Shown: in pieces, positions 43,314-56,800 of the stretch
Layout of the letters: each line of letters opens with the position of its first letter
How positions within the stretch are numbered: the first letter of the stretch is position 1
Source of the DNA: Cruorifilaria tuberocauda
Lineage: Eukaryota > Nematoda > Chromadorea > Rhabditida > Onchocercidae
Length of the DNA: 64,000 nt
Reading direction: 5' to 3'
Assembly (NCBI GenBank): GCA_013365365.1
Contig: JABVXU010000001.1
Span: forward strand, 248,001 to 312,000
The notes under the pieces: model-generated
The model's input: the letters and a program-made list of their open reading frames with translations, nothing else
What the model was told of the DNA's origin: nothing
Databases searched by the model: none
Made by a program: the position numbers and the translations under genes

Positions 43314-44139
43314 ATTAAAATTAATCAAACAACAATTAAATATCATATTCTATCATTTCTTAAAAATAACGCTTGCATAATTCCTTTGAATTAACGAATC
43401 AATATCATAAAAAAAATTATTTTATCAGAATTATATCAGATACTTTTCTGGATTGAAAGCAAAAAATTATTTTTCATTTGTGATTCTGAAAATGGTTCTT
43501 TTTGTGACACTTCAATTTCTTTTTCTTGTTTCTAAAGAAATAGTCTTTAGAAACAAATATAAATATAAAATAATTTGTATGAAATGAGAAATGGAATTTT
43601 GTAGAAATTCAAAATTTTAATATTTTGATGAAATACTTTTATCAATGCTTGACATTTCATTTTACATTTTTAAAAAAGAAATTTCGATTGATGTAGAATT
43701 AAATTGTTCAAAATAGTGAATATTTCCTCATTTTAGATCAATTCTATGTCACTTAATATCATAATTAGATTTATTCTAATTTATTTTCTTGTCAAAAGAT
43801 CTTACATATATCGCATTCTGAATTTATATTTTAGTTTTTTCTGTTGAATAGTTCAACTGACACACTGCATAGAGAAATAATTTTAATTCATTGTTATTTT
43901 AAATTTTGAAAATTCAATTAACTGTTAACAGAAGTAGTATCTAATTGTTGAATAAAATTGATATCTAATTATTGAATAGAAGTGATATTTAATTGTTGAA
44001 TGAAAGTGATAACTAGTTATTGTGTAGAATGATAACTACCTATTATGTAAGGTGATAACTAGTTGTTGTGTGAAGTATTATCTTGTTGTGTGAAATGATA
44101 ACTACTTGTCTAAAAGTGTAAATTCTAGAAAGCGATGCA
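43314..44139. other. divergent intergenic region
   Basis: AT-rich. It holds a 12-bp inverted repeat (TTGTTTCTAAAG and its complement around 43530-43558) and, next to the DB-module gene start, a degenerate minisatellite. No gene was seen. Confidence 0.45.
43936..44118. repeat. degenerate tandem repeat, unit about 23-24 bp
   Basis: About eight successive units of the form ATAACTAGTTGTTGTGTGAAG with substitutions and small indels (earlier units read ATATCTAATTATTGAATAGAAGTG). The array ends about 20 bp before the start codon of the DB-module gene. Confidence 0.75.
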
Positions 44140-46040
44140 ATGATATCTGTTTGGATCATTCATTTCATTGTATTTGCATACTTTGAATATGGTACCGGGA
44201 AATCTCAAAACCGCTGTGATATAATGCATCATAAACATTGCTGCAACCCACTGATCTACAATAAGTGCTTTGAAAAGGTGCACCTTTAATATTTCAAATT
44301 GGATACTTTGACCTTAATGAAATATTATCATTCGTTCAGAGTGATTCGCATGACGAATTGAATTGGTGTAAAATTATATTTTAAGTTTGAATTGAATAGT
44401 CTTTTTAGTGTCATTATTGGGCTGCTCGAAATTGCTTCCGTGACAGAGCACAACGTGAACAGATTGTTGCGGATTTGATTGACGCATCCTTTATTAATCA
44501 TAAAAATGACAGGAATGAAGTGAACAATGAATTAAAAGGAATATCCATTAATGAGGTGATATTTTTAATTTACTTGTAACTTTAAGTGAGAGTATATTTA
44601 TAGTCCAGTATAGTCTGCACTTATATTTTTATCTGGCACATTAATTTTTGCCATTATATATTACTTTCCAGCTTACAGTTTATTATTACACTTTTAGGGA
44701 TGTGGCACAGTTAATTCAGAATTTTCGCCATGTGTTCAGAAGGAGATTGCTGATCAAATATTCTACGATTGCTGCAAGCTATACGTCGAACCGGAATGTC
44801 ATGAATTATGCCGGTATGAAGGAAACCATGACGTGGCGCAATCACTAGTATGTGTTGCTTTCCAACTTTTCTTTATTATTATACTAATTACATTTCTTAA
44901 GAACATATAATATTTACTCCTTGCTTTTTTTTTCTTTTGGCTTCAATTCGGTAGCCATTTTTGTTGGGATAGACGCCTTCTTAACATAATACTGTTTTCT
45001 CAAGAAAAAATGTGAACGTTTCGAATGTTTTCTGAATGTTGATATAACGCACGTATATCTGATCAAACTCTACACAATTAATTTTCAGTTACTGGAAACA
45101 TTCCGTAAGAAGAAATGTACTGTGAGTAATATACCGGCTATATTATACTGTGCATCACAAAACCGAGACAATCGATTGTGTTGCAGACAATTTGGTCTAA
45201 CATCACCACGACTTGGCGTTGGTCGAAGATGTCTACGGATGTGTGATCCATATCGTTTTAATATTCCCATATTACAAGAACATGATTTTGTCTGCCTAAA
45301 CAATTGGGATATTATCATGTATTGCCATCACGGTGGACTCAGGTATTAAACAAAAAAGGAAATCCCCCATATGTATATTACCACATATTTTATTTTATCA
45401 GTGATATTAATAATGATGTGAATACAACTGCTGTAAGCAAAGATAATATTTGCATCTTTACTATATATACATTGGTGAAATTTGCACTATTTCCCTTCCC
45501 ACCTCCCAGTTTTCACTTTCTTTAGAAATATCCTTATATTCAGTTTTGTTTTTTTAAAAAGAAAATAATGTTTTCTTTGTTACTATTGATATTGTTAATT
45601 GACCAAAGATATAGTTATCATAGAAAGTTATAGTTGGAAGTATCAATCTATTACTTCAGAAATGAATAGCAGAAGAGAGTTGTGGGCTATACAATTAATG
45701 GTATGATATTTCATTCAGTTTCGTAATAAGATGAAAATTCTTCAGTTGGATATACAAAATATGAATAATTATTGACTCAAGTTTTCAATTCAGTAGATAC
45801 CAATGAGTGTTTTAAGAATTGAGAAAAAAGTCGTCACTGAATTTCCTTTTGCTTGTTTAATAAAAGGGAAAGTGATTGTGTAAGTAAATTTTACACTTTT
45901 GATTTTTGGAAAGGAAATTTCGTGCAAAACGTGTTTTTTTCTGCTGCGCTCACAAATTCGACGAGCAATCCCCAAGTGAATATATCGACGATTCTTTTCT
46001 TGTAGTTAGAATGAAGGTGACTTATGAGATTTGTATTTGA
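44140..46040 (+). CDS. secreted DB-module protein (nematode cysteine-rich)
   Basis: Exons 44140-44277, 44409-44555, 44698-44847, 45089-45342 and 45914-46040 join in phase. Residues 1-20 form a signal peptide (MISVWIIHFIVFAYFEYGTG). The mature protein is Cys-rich with several CC pairs (HKHCCNPL, FYDCCKLY, NRLCCRQFG). The fourth exon has the DB-module pattern: C...CC...C...C, then a stretch of about 30 residues ending in CHHGG. DB modules are small extracellular domains found mainly in nematodes, with unknown biochemical role. The last exon (CC pair in VFFCCAHKF) is in phase but less certain. Without splicing, exon 4 runs into a stop after HHGGLRY (about 45350), which would also make a sensible end. 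The final donor-like GTGACT at 46017 could extend the gene. Confidence 0.85.
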
Positions 46041-46939
46041 TTTTTTAAATACGATGAGTCTCATACTTATCTGATATTAATTGCTAAACTGATAAGGAAA
46101 AGTTATCTTAACATTTTGGTAAAATCTTTCATTTTTGTCAGTGTTTGAATTCAAGTTAATCAAAAATTCCATCTATGTCATTTCTTTAACTTTAGATAAT
46201 ACCACTTTCCTTTCTTATAGTTAATTGATTACTTGGTGATTGACTTTTTCTTTGCTAAACAAGAATCTGGACTTGATTTTATTTACTTTCTATAAAACTT
46301 ATCTTGTATTGCGATATATCATCCCATGATAATGCCTCATATTTCTTCTAAATTAATTTTTAACTGAAAAATACCGTTATTAACAAAATATCATCTTGAG
46401 AGGTTAGCTGGATTTTGAATATGACCAGTTTTTTCACAAAGCATAATAATGGTTTAGTTAAATTTTAATGTTGAAGTGATTGGGTCTATTGTAAGTGACC
46501 AATTGGATATTATAATTCACTTTCTTCTTAACACCAATTCTTGAAATCATTTATGATTTATCATTTCTCCATCTCTGCTATCAAATGAGAAGAAATAATG
46601 CACTGTCCAAAAAAATATGTCACTTTAAATTTCCATCAGTAAGACTGTTAAATTCTCGACACATTCATGTGGAAATACAATCTACATGTGCGTGTTTACC
46701 TACATGTATACTTCCTACATGATACTCATCGGTATGTATACGTTTGATCTGTTGACTTGAATCTTTTTAACTTACTATTACACTAATTAATATATTAGTG
46801 TAATAATTAATTTATCGCAAGAATTTCATACAAGGGAGTTGTATTGTAAGCTTATACTCTCATTATTTCATTTTTCCAGAAATTAAAAACGATTCGTTTC
46901 TTTTTTCGTCATTTCTTGTAATTATAAAATTAACAAAAG
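46041..46939. other. intergenic region with palindrome
   Basis: AT-rich. A 12-bp inverted repeat (46776-46787 with 46794-46805, TATTACACTAAT and complement, 6-base loop) lies upstream of the bestrophin gene. A splice-leader-like TTTTCCAG occurs at 46872-46879. No coding exon was seen. Confidence 0.45.
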
Positions 46940-49639
46940 ATGACAATTTCGTATGGCGAGGAACTGTCCTCATTTATGCTACGATGGCGAGGATCGTTAT
47001 GGAAAGCGGTATTAAAGGACTTAATTGCTTTCTACTTTTTTTATTATGTTATCCTATTTTTCCAGGTATCCTATTTTCTCGAAGCTTTAATTGCTCATTA
47101 TTATTATTTTATAGCCCAAAAATTTCTAATTTATTACTTTATTATTCATTTCCAAGAAGATACAGGAAATTTCATTCAGAAATGTAAATTCCAAATAATG
47201 AAAATATAAACACCGATTAATTTATTTAAGATATCTCTTGACTTAGTTAAAATTGCAATAATAAAAGCTAAGCAGATTTCTTGAATAAATATTATCACAA
47301 TAAACTATGACATTGGATACTTTCCGTTTTTCATTTCCTTGAAAAATATTTCCGATTTAAAAATTTTGAAAAAAAAGAACTTTTCTACGTATTTGAACTT
47401 TACTTTTTGTTTTTATGTAAAAATATGATTATTTTGGAAGAAATCATTTTTGTGCTTAATCAACAGGAGATGTGAAGTAGCTTTTTTTATAATGGGTCAT
47501 TCAAGGCTTTTCATTCACGATGGCTTACTTTCTTTAGTTTCGAAAAAATTCCATTTAAATATTTCGCGTCCCTTATCTCAATATGCATTCATTTTGCTTC
47601 CACTCATCTATTATAACCAAAATATTATTTTTTCAAAGTTATTCAATCTACTAGAGGTTATTATATAAAAATATAAAAATGGAATATCGATTGCAGTGGT
47701 ATTATTTGGATGAAAAGCAGAAAGAATATTTCACGGGATGGATTATTTGGTGCGAAATTGGCTCCCAATATATTCCCTTATCTTTCTTGCTTGGCTTTTT
47801 TGTTGCTGTTGTGGTAGCACGATGGTGGGAGCAATTCAATTATATAAGTTGGCCTGATAAATTAATGATGATGGTAGCAACATGCTTACCTGGTGATCAT
47901 AATTTACCCATTCGCCAAGCTATTGCAAGGTGGTCCAGCTTACAGGTATATCCTAAAAGTTAATTATCCATAGCCGAGATATTATCCTATTATTTTGCGG
48001 CTATGATTCATCAGTATGAAATACATTTAGACAAGAGGTAAAAGTATTTTATTCCAGGCAGCTATTGCTTGGTCAGGAATATCGGTTCGTACACTCAAAC
48101 GATTTCCAACGGAACGACATTTAGTGGAGGCAGATTTGATGACGGAAGAAGAGTATAAAATGTTTGCAGGTGTAGAAGCAAGACATGGCAAATGGTAGGA
48201 TTTAAATTTAAAATGGAATTTCCAAATTGATGTGTAAATCATATAAGGATGCAATGAAGCACCAGTTCAGGGTGACTAAACAAATAGCTATTCCGAAATC
48301 TTCTATACTTAACGAAATTAGTCATGACGCTTTGGCATTCGGTTATTAGTGCATTTCCTGAAAAGTACACGATTCAGTTTGCAGGTTTGTACCGATAGTG
48401 TGGATATCAAATTTGTTAGGAGCATTATATCGACAACAACGAATTGATTCTGTACAGCTCAATATGCTAATGCAACAACTGTACTCGTTTAGAGATGGTT
48501 TCGCGATGCTATTTGTTTACGACTGGGTGAAAATACCTCTTGTTTACACACAGGTAAACACCCTCTAGGCGAGAGGTCAGTGTTGCAGTACACGAATTTA
48601 TTCACCGCAAAAATTCTGAGTTCAAAATGCACAATGAGCAAGTATAACGAAGTTTCGACTTGTTCACAAAAATGATCTTATCATAAAATAAGTGTTCAAC
48701 TCTTGAAGGTAGTAGCAATAGCAACTTATGGATATTTTATGATCTGTTTGATCGGACGCCAGCCGAAAATTGATGAACATTCAATGAGAAAAGAAGTATC
48801 CATATTGTTCCCAATTTTTACAACCTTTCAAATACTATTCTATATTGGATGGCTTAAGGTTGGTCAGTATCTAATGAATCCATTCGGTGAAGATGACGAT
48901 GATTTTGGTTAGCTTTTTTTTAAATAACATTTTAAAATCTTAACAATAACGTAGTATACCTCGATCAATTCATTAATCCAATGATTGATTCAAATTATTT
49001 ATTCCTGTGATACTCATTTAATCAAAACACTATTTGAATGATTACAATGTTATGAAGATGGCGCAGATAAAAAAGATATATTCGTAAAGAGATTCGTTAA
49101 TTATATATTTTTTAAGCGATAATTTACTCTAATGAAATAACCATAATGAAAAATGATCAAAGATTTGGGATTAAACCGCTCTATTTATCATAAATGAGAT
49201 GAAGCAGCTTGCTGATAAAACAATGATCACTCTTTCTAGAACTGAACTATGTGCTGGATCGAAATACATTCATCGCACATATGTTGGCAACAGATTTAGC
49301 TAATCAACTGCCAACAATTAGTAGGAATGGAATGCGTGTCCTCCTCCCACATACTAAGGCATCGTTTAAAATACAGGCAAGTGATTATCAGATAATTCTC
49401 ACATCATGTATTCAGTTCACCATGCAAAATTTATTCCCTTTCTAAATTTCTCTATATTTTGCTAGATTTAGGACGTCATCCCAAAAAATCATTTAACGGA
49501 TTTCAAGTTGACAGAAGACGAAATGAAACTTATCCAATTGGATGAACTCATGGAAAACAATGAAAATGATCGAAAAAGAGCTAAACAGAAGTCTGGAGTG
49601 CTATCACGAAATGTCGGAACAAACAGAAAGTATTTTTGA
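46940..49639 (+). CDS. bestrophin family anion channel
   Basis: Seven exons close in phase to 394 residues: 46940-47065, 47697-47945, 48058-48194, 48385-48553, 48709-48907, 49240-49376 and 49472-49639. Family hallmarks in order: MTISY start, RWRGSLWKAV, IPLSFLLGF, RWWEQF, the RFP signature in TLKRFPT, the FVPIVWISNLL and YDWVKIPLVYTQ segments, and the calcium-clasp NPFGEDDDDF near residues 285-294. Bestrophins are pentameric, often calcium-activated chloride channels in the plasma membrane. The C-terminus is short and charged, as in many nematode members, which form large families. A TTTTCCAG 60 bases upstream of the ATG is a likely trans-splice acceptor. The sixth intron appears to start with GC (ACAG/GCAAGT), because the nearby GT changes frame and gives early stops. 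Confidence 0.95.
49377..49471 (+). other. probable GC-AG intron in the bestrophin gene
   Basis: The exon ends ATACAG and the intron begins GCAAGTG. Joining here to the acceptor AGATTTAG keeps phase 0 into a charged tail of 55 codons. The alternative GT donor (GTGATT four bases on) leads to other frames that stop. Confidence 0.6.
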
Positions 49640-50889
49640 CATCTCTCTTTTGCTAGAAGTAAATTATGAATGCCTTCAAGTTTCAAAAGTTTACCTAAAT
49701 AAAACAAACTCTAAGAGCGAATCAGCTGTGAAGAGTTAAATCCAAAAACTTTTTAGGATAAGCGGGAAATATACTCGAGAAAAGATTACCTTCATCTGAT
49801 TCTTGATGGAAAACCTTGCATACTTCGCATGTATCGATTGCCTTGCTTTAAAAATAACTTCTTAATCACTTGATGAAATAAAATTTATACAAGCACAAAT
49901 TTATAAAAAGTAACTGTTATTACGAAGTTACACATAATTTCAAAGACTTATCAAACTGATTGTTAGACTGAAACTTAAACAACTAAAATTTGTTTCAAAT
50001 AGCATGCAAATATAATCTTGAGAATAAAATATTTAAGCAACTTCCTACATCATTCTTGCAGAAGTACGTAATCCTTGCATTTTGTTCGTCGTCATTGAGA
50101 GTGCAGTTTTGAGAATCATTTTGTAATACGTCACTTTTCATCAAACAAAGAGTTATTCTAACCTTCTAATAGATACCAATATATACGTGAATGGCGTAAA
50201 AATCGGAAACTGACATGGAGCCATGAAGCATAGTACTATTAAGAGCTGAAGCGACCATCCAATTGCAGGAGTAACTAAAATTTGCAACAAAGAAAAGCAT
50301 ACAAACTTTCATTTGCTAATGTTAGAGGTAAAAGGAACATTGTCACTAAAGGATATCAAGTAAGAGATACAAAGTGATAGGAAATTCCGCTATCAGTCAT
50401 TGGTATATCACTCGGTGTTGTATGGACCGCACTCCTGATATGATTCAGTTTCATACAGGATGCGGCATTAAAAGCGTGCAGTGGGAAGTGAGGGCAGTGC
50501 TTGAGGAGCACAACTACTACCGTATCCTCTTGGAGTTACCGTAGGAAGAGGGATTGATTGTTTTCGACAGTCTCTTGTCATTCTTTCAGCTATTCCATTT
50601 GATTGCAAGCGTTGTTTGCCTCGCTTTTCCTTTTCTGTCTCTCTGATCGAAATGAATGTTTTCTATCTATTGAGATAAATCTTTCTCTTTTTGTAGCTTT
50701 CACTTAGTGGCCCACAGTTTAGATCTCAACATTAACACTGTTCTCAATGGTGTAAATGCTTATCGCTATATTTATGCAAATTAGAGAAATTAACTAGAAA
50801 TTGTTGCCTCTTGCATATGGAAATATTGTAATTCTTTTTAATAAATTCCCTGAAGTGTTCAGACTGGGTATTTCATTACGTACTACGAA
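49640..50889. other. intergenic region upstream of the innexin gene
   Basis: Mostly AT-rich. It includes a GC-richer, open stretch at about 50330-50545 (see separate entry). Pyrimidine-rich sequence follows near 50570-50700. Confidence 0.4.
50330..50545 (+). other. unassigned GC-richer open frame
   Basis: One plus frame is open for about 70 codons and ends at TAG near 50543. It includes ISHWYITRCCMDRTPDM and VQWEVRAVLEEHNYY. There is no ATG at its head and no convincing splice acceptor, so it could be an exon of an unrecognised gene, a decayed fragment or promoter sequence of the innexin gene. Confidence 0.25.
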
Positions 50890-53800
50890 ATGTTTCTGGG
50901 GATACCAGGTCTGAATAAGTTTATCTCGAGTGTTACCATTTCGCAACTTGATGACTTGCCTGGTAAGTTAGTTATGCTTTTTTGATGGATTACACCTACT
51001 ATATAAAATTCATGCGGTGGAAGGACATCTTTAATGAAAAGTTGTTAACATAGATCTTCATACCGGCTTACCCTTTTAAATAAATGTGAATACTCAATCT
51101 GAGCTGAAAAATAAAGCTCACATTGAACACTGCTTGACTTTTGAGAGTAAAGCGATTCTTCGAGTGTGCTATTTCAGATCGCTGCAATTATTTTTATACA
51201 GTGTTGGCATTGTTGTTTTTCTCATTGCTTATCGGTACTAAACAACATTTCGGTGCCCCAATTCGTTGCCTTGTCGATCGGCAATACTCAGGTTGATTCA
51301 TATTCTTTTCCGACCTTCATGAAATTTTTTGCTTTTTAGGCACTTCTGTATCATAATGATCGTTAATATTCTAATATTTGCTTAATAGAAACATCTACAC
51401 ATTTCACGAAGTATTGAAATATCACAATTTCAAGTTTTCGGCTTCACAGTGAGATAAGATTTCTTTTCTCTTTTTGCTCGCATTTATTCGGTGATGATGA
51501 GCCGGTTACAACTGAAAAGTATAATGATGCACTCGTCCATTATAAAGGACTTAATTCTACTTTTAGGTTCTTGGGTTGGTTACGTACATGATTACTGTTT
51601 CATATCGGAACGTTACTCGCTAACGCCGCCAGAATACGAAGCAGAGGAACTTGCTGTATTCGATCCAACTCATGAAAAAAAGTATGAAAATTATTACCAG
51701 GTAAAATTCGATCCACTGAATAATATTTAGTCTTAATGATTTTAGCCATGTTAACGCTTACTGTAATAACCTGTACGAAATACTACTTTGTCTTTACTTT
51801 TAAAGTAGGAAAACAGAAATGTGGTCATTTTCATCACTGATAAATTTACACAAATTTTGAAGTTGTAGAAAAAATGTTCTCCATTGTATTTTTTTATCAC
51901 TGAACTTTATGTTAAAAATATCTTACATCGAACTGTGGGTCAACAATATAAACAAAATGTATAACAAGCAATCATTGGCAAGGAATAATTTAATAAAAGG
52001 CGAAGAAGTATTTGCAAATTATTGCAGTGGGTGCCGTTCCTTTTGGCTGCTCAAGCACTAGCTTTTTATATACCGCATTTTCTGTGGAGATGGTTTCAAA
52101 AATTAAGCAGTAAGTCTTATAAATATTGATTGAAAATAGTTTAAATTATTTCTCGTGGAGGGTTTGTTATTAATTTCTTTTTTTACTTTGTTCTAATAAT
52201 GCACTTTTTTTTCAATATTGGATCGAGTTGCACTATAAAATTTTAATTTTAAATTCAGTTATTACTCCCTTTTTGAAGTTATTCTGCGAGGTTTGTTTTT
52301 TATAGATGTATTTTTCATTTAAAATCATTTAATTTGTTCTGTAGTTAATGAAACACATTCTTAAAATGTTAAAAATTTTTAAAAAGATTGAAGACGATTT
52401 ACATGTAAGATATTTTTTTTGTTTTGTTTTGGAACTGAAATTAATTTCTTTCAAACATATCCTTCCTTCAACATTGCCATTATCGAAAATCCTCATACAG
52501 ATTTGGATATGGCTATCGCAGTAGATGAATCAGTTCGAATATATAATATGTTTGCAGACGAACGCAATAAAGCTGTAAAAGATTTAGTGCGGTATCTTGA
52601 GCAGGTAGTATTTTTTTAAGGAAATATTGTTATTAGAGTTGTTTGCTCTAATGATAAGGTACGGATTCTGCCATTGTATTTTAGTGTGTCTGTTCTTCTG
52701 TATTTTCTCTCTTTAAAAAATGCTCTGGTGTGGAACTTGATTTCAACTTTTAGGCAGTAACTATTAGTGCTGGATATCGTTTGATGAAAAGAATTGTAAC
52801 TTAGGCTGCTGCTTTCACTTCATGTTGAAATACATTTTAATGTAATTAAGTTTCTTTTTTCTGTATTATTAGAGCAAATAGCACAGTGAAAAGCATAAGA
52901 GTAGCTAGTTCAAAGAAAAGCGGATAATATGTATAAATCATAAATTGAACGACCTCATAGAAATCTGAGTTTTCTATCATTCAAATCCTATAGTTGGCCC
53001 GTTCTATTCAATGCGTTTGGTACAAACGATTTCACTGTATGGACGGGACGCTTCAAAAAGTAGGTTAGCATTCAGATTCCAGAGTCAATCATTCTGATGT
53101 ATTCATTGCTTTAATTATTAATGATTCACATTATCCAATGCTAAAGAAACGATAGATAGCATATTATGTGGAAAATGTTGCAGTGTGTGGTTTATCCAGT
53201 TCAGCGTCCTATTTTTGTGAGCTTCACACATATTACTTTCGTTGGGTGGTATTCATCGCTCGTTTATGTGCTTGGGAAATTGTTAAATATTGCAAACACA
53301 ATTTTACAACTTTATGTCGTCAATTCATTTGTAGGTGATGGGACATTACTTTGGGGGTATCAGGTTTGTTTATTTCTTTAAATGAAATAGGAGCAATTAG
53401 AAGTAAAAGAACTCCGCTTTAAAGTTTCAATCTTCCAAAACGGTGAACTATTGCAATTTGGAAATGAAGTTCATTTACTAAAGCTACAGTTACCCTATAT
53501 ATACTTATATTGTTTCTCGGTCAAATTCAAGTTTCTTGGCCAAATTCTTTTGCAGCTACTTAAAGATCTTTGGATGGGCCAAGATTGGACAACTACCGGA
53601 TATTTTCCGCGAGTGGTATATTGTGATTATATGATGCATGAATTTGCTAATGTACAACGCAAAACGGTTCAGTGTGCGCTTGCAATAAATATACTTAACG
53701 AAAAGGTTCTTCATTTTTTCCGCAGTGCAGATAAGATGTCTGTAAACATAGCATACTGATGACGATACTAATTCATCACTGAGGACTCATTAGATTTGTT

Positions 53801-56800
53801 CATATTATAAGTGTTTTAACCTTTTAATTTTACTAAACGAAACATATCTGCAAAAATGGTTGAATAGGTATTCGCATTAATGTCTGCATGGCTATTGCTA
53901 TTACTTGCGGTTAATATTGTTAGCGCTGCGTATACAGTTACGGTATTATTCATGCCAACACTCCGCGAACGTTCTATATTAAATTATCTCCAGGTATGAC
54001 TGTTCTTTGCTTCTAGAAATGTATAATTTTTATTGTTTACTTAATAAAAGATTTATAAAACTTATGGCATATATTATGTTATACATTTTTCGGATATTGT
54101 CAGCAGTAGGAGCACTGGTCTGGAGGATCAAGTACATCCTTTATGATAAATGCAAAATTTGAAAATCTGAATATATGAAATGATGAGTAAAATTGTACTA
54201 AAATGTTCTGCAAATGATTAAGAATCACATTAATTCTAATAATGATTTCGCAAATTTTCGAATCCCGAATCGAAATTTTTTAGTTTATATTTGAAGATTT
54301 TTAAGCTGTTGCTTCACAAAATTTCATGAGCATGATGAATTGCGCAACACACAATAGCCATACGAATATTTTGATAGTATTTCAGGCTTTCGTTTGCAGA
54401 GAAGAATCGCTCGATAATAACCTCTCTGATAATGGTGAGTTTGTATGAAGATTTTGTTTCTGAAAAAACTTTTTCAATTTTTTGGCTCTGAATTTTCTCT
54501 AGTTTCTCGCGTAAATTTCTTAGAAATCATTCAGAAGATTTTATTTCTTTTCTTGCATGTAACTACTATGATTTTATGCAGGTTAAAACCAACAGATTTT
54601 TTTCTCTTATTATTTGCTGATGAATGCTATGGTCTACTAAATTCTTTTTTAACAGATTTTTAGTGATTTTCTGTCATATTTAATTTGTGTTTTATGCCGA
54701 TAAATATTCAGAAAATATAAGAAATTGCTTTTCAAATTAGCATTAATTTTTTGAAGAGTTATAAGCGCATTTTAAAGTTGCTAGAAAAATGCTTCTAATT
54801 TGTGGTGAGGAATAATTGCTTTAAAAAACACCTGTACATTTCCTGGTAGATCTGGGTCATCATATTTGATTCAATAATGGCTTTCCAGAACTCTTCGTAT
54901 TGATGCTGCTAATTACCTCACTGAATCGCAGAATCAGATCACCGATCGCTAGACAGATTTTTGCTTTCCTTCCTCATCCTTCCCACTCATGGATATGACT
55001 TCAAGTATTGAATATTTGATCCCAGCAATATGCCTAATGTCTTTTGCATTTGATTGAACGGCCAGAAAAATTTTCTTCATCTTACGAAGCATTTCTGACT
55101 AATGCGTAGGATCTTTGCCAAGTTTCACTGTTTTTATTATTTTTATAACTAAAAGTCCTTGTTCAGATGATGGTTTTTGTGACAACGAGTTATCTGAATA
55201 CCATTTCTCAAGCATTACAAGCGCATCATTTCATTCTAGAATTAGGTAAGGACGGGATGAATTTTATCGTTTGTTTTTGTCATAATGTCACATTTCGTTT
55301 TCCCTTGAAATTTTTTTCATTTTATGCCTTCAATCAGTAATTTTATCAAAAGGGTATTAAATGCATTTTAGAATGTATTTTAGACGTCGTTTATGTGCCA
55401 GAACTGAATGCGGCGAACATGTAAACATAATGAATAACAAGACTCAGAAATCTGAAGAACAGAAGCAAGCGATGTTTTACATACGATTAAGATCACTAGC
55501 ATGTAATTTTTAAACACATCTTCGAAAAATCTACGTATGTAAAAGAATCTTTTTGTTTACAGTTAAAAGAGAAGGTTTGAAATTAAAAAGGAATAGTATC
55601 GAGATTATAAAATCATTTCAGCTGTCAATTTTTATTTATTTAAAGACTTGCTAAGTTAGTTCTTACTTTTTGGATTAAGGGTGTTCAACGATTTCTGGTT
55701 ATTTTCAATTTGTTTGATGTATGCATTCTATATCTGTAAAAAAAAAAATATTCTTATATTCACTTATCGCATAATATAGGCTCAGAAATTACGTTTTATC
55801 GAGAATACAAATTTTAGGTAACGACAAAAGCTTCTTCTATAATTTTATTTGCGAAGCGATACATCCCGATAGCATTCTTCTGTTGCGTTTCATTCATTCT
55901 CACGCAGGTGGGATGGTTACATCTGATATCGTGTTTGCACTTTGGGCTGATTATGTGAAAGCAAAGGAATCAAGAAAACACAATTACCAATCGAAAGTTA
56001 TGCATGCAGTCGCATCTAGTAAGCATGTTTTGAAAATTAACAAAGAATGAGATGATATAATGAAAAGACGAAATAGCATAAAATGCTTTATTATAAGTAA
56101 AATAAATTTTATAATAGTTGAATATTAAGTAATTTAATCTGTGAATAGCATTGTCACTTTAGAGAAATTCAAGATTGCTCAGTTCATCTTGATATGGTTC
56201 TTGTTGTATGGTAAAATCGGTTTTACAAGCGGAAAAATACTTTACTCATTGTGTTGTGATACTGCCTTTCATAGCTACTGAACTTTATGTAATCCTTGCG
56301 GTATTTTTAAAAAAATTATTCCACATTTGGTCACGAAGAGTAACATTCACTTTTAGTTTCTTGGAATGATATTGGATAATTGTTCCACTTCGAAAGCATA
56401 ATTTGATTCATTTTTGCTTTTTACTTTATTTGTGTTACTGTTCTTTCTGATCGTCTTGTTATCATTCTTGGAACATATCATTCTTTAGACTTTGGTACTA
56501 AATATTTTACTAGTCAATTGAACCGCTGAGTGCTGTTCTTGAACGTTTTCTGTCGTTTTCAGATATGTCACTCAGGGAAAAAAATACAACGATACTGAAT
56601 GATAACAACCATTTTAATATACGATCCTCAAAAACTGATTCAGCAATTGCAGATGCTGATTCTCTTTTGAGGTCAAACGAGGAATATGCCCAGGTGGTAT
56701 GTTTTCGATGTTTATCGTACAAGAGAAAATAAATTGAAGTGCTCATAGTACCTGGATGAAAATGAAAGTTTTAACGAGAAATTGAAAATTTTACTGCTAA

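Noticed and set aside
43936..44118. Possible CRISPR-like array
   Set aside because: The units are contiguous and degenerate with no unique spacers, in a eukaryotic genome. It is a minisatellite.
45085..45318. Minus-strand 77-codon Arg/Ser-rich frame
   Set aside because: It is antisense to the DB-module exon, which has the diagnostic Cys spacing on the plus strand.
49542..49739. Plus-strand 65-codon frame in the last bestrophin exon
   Set aside because: It starts inside the exon in a frame that does not connect in phase with the upstream bestrophin exons.
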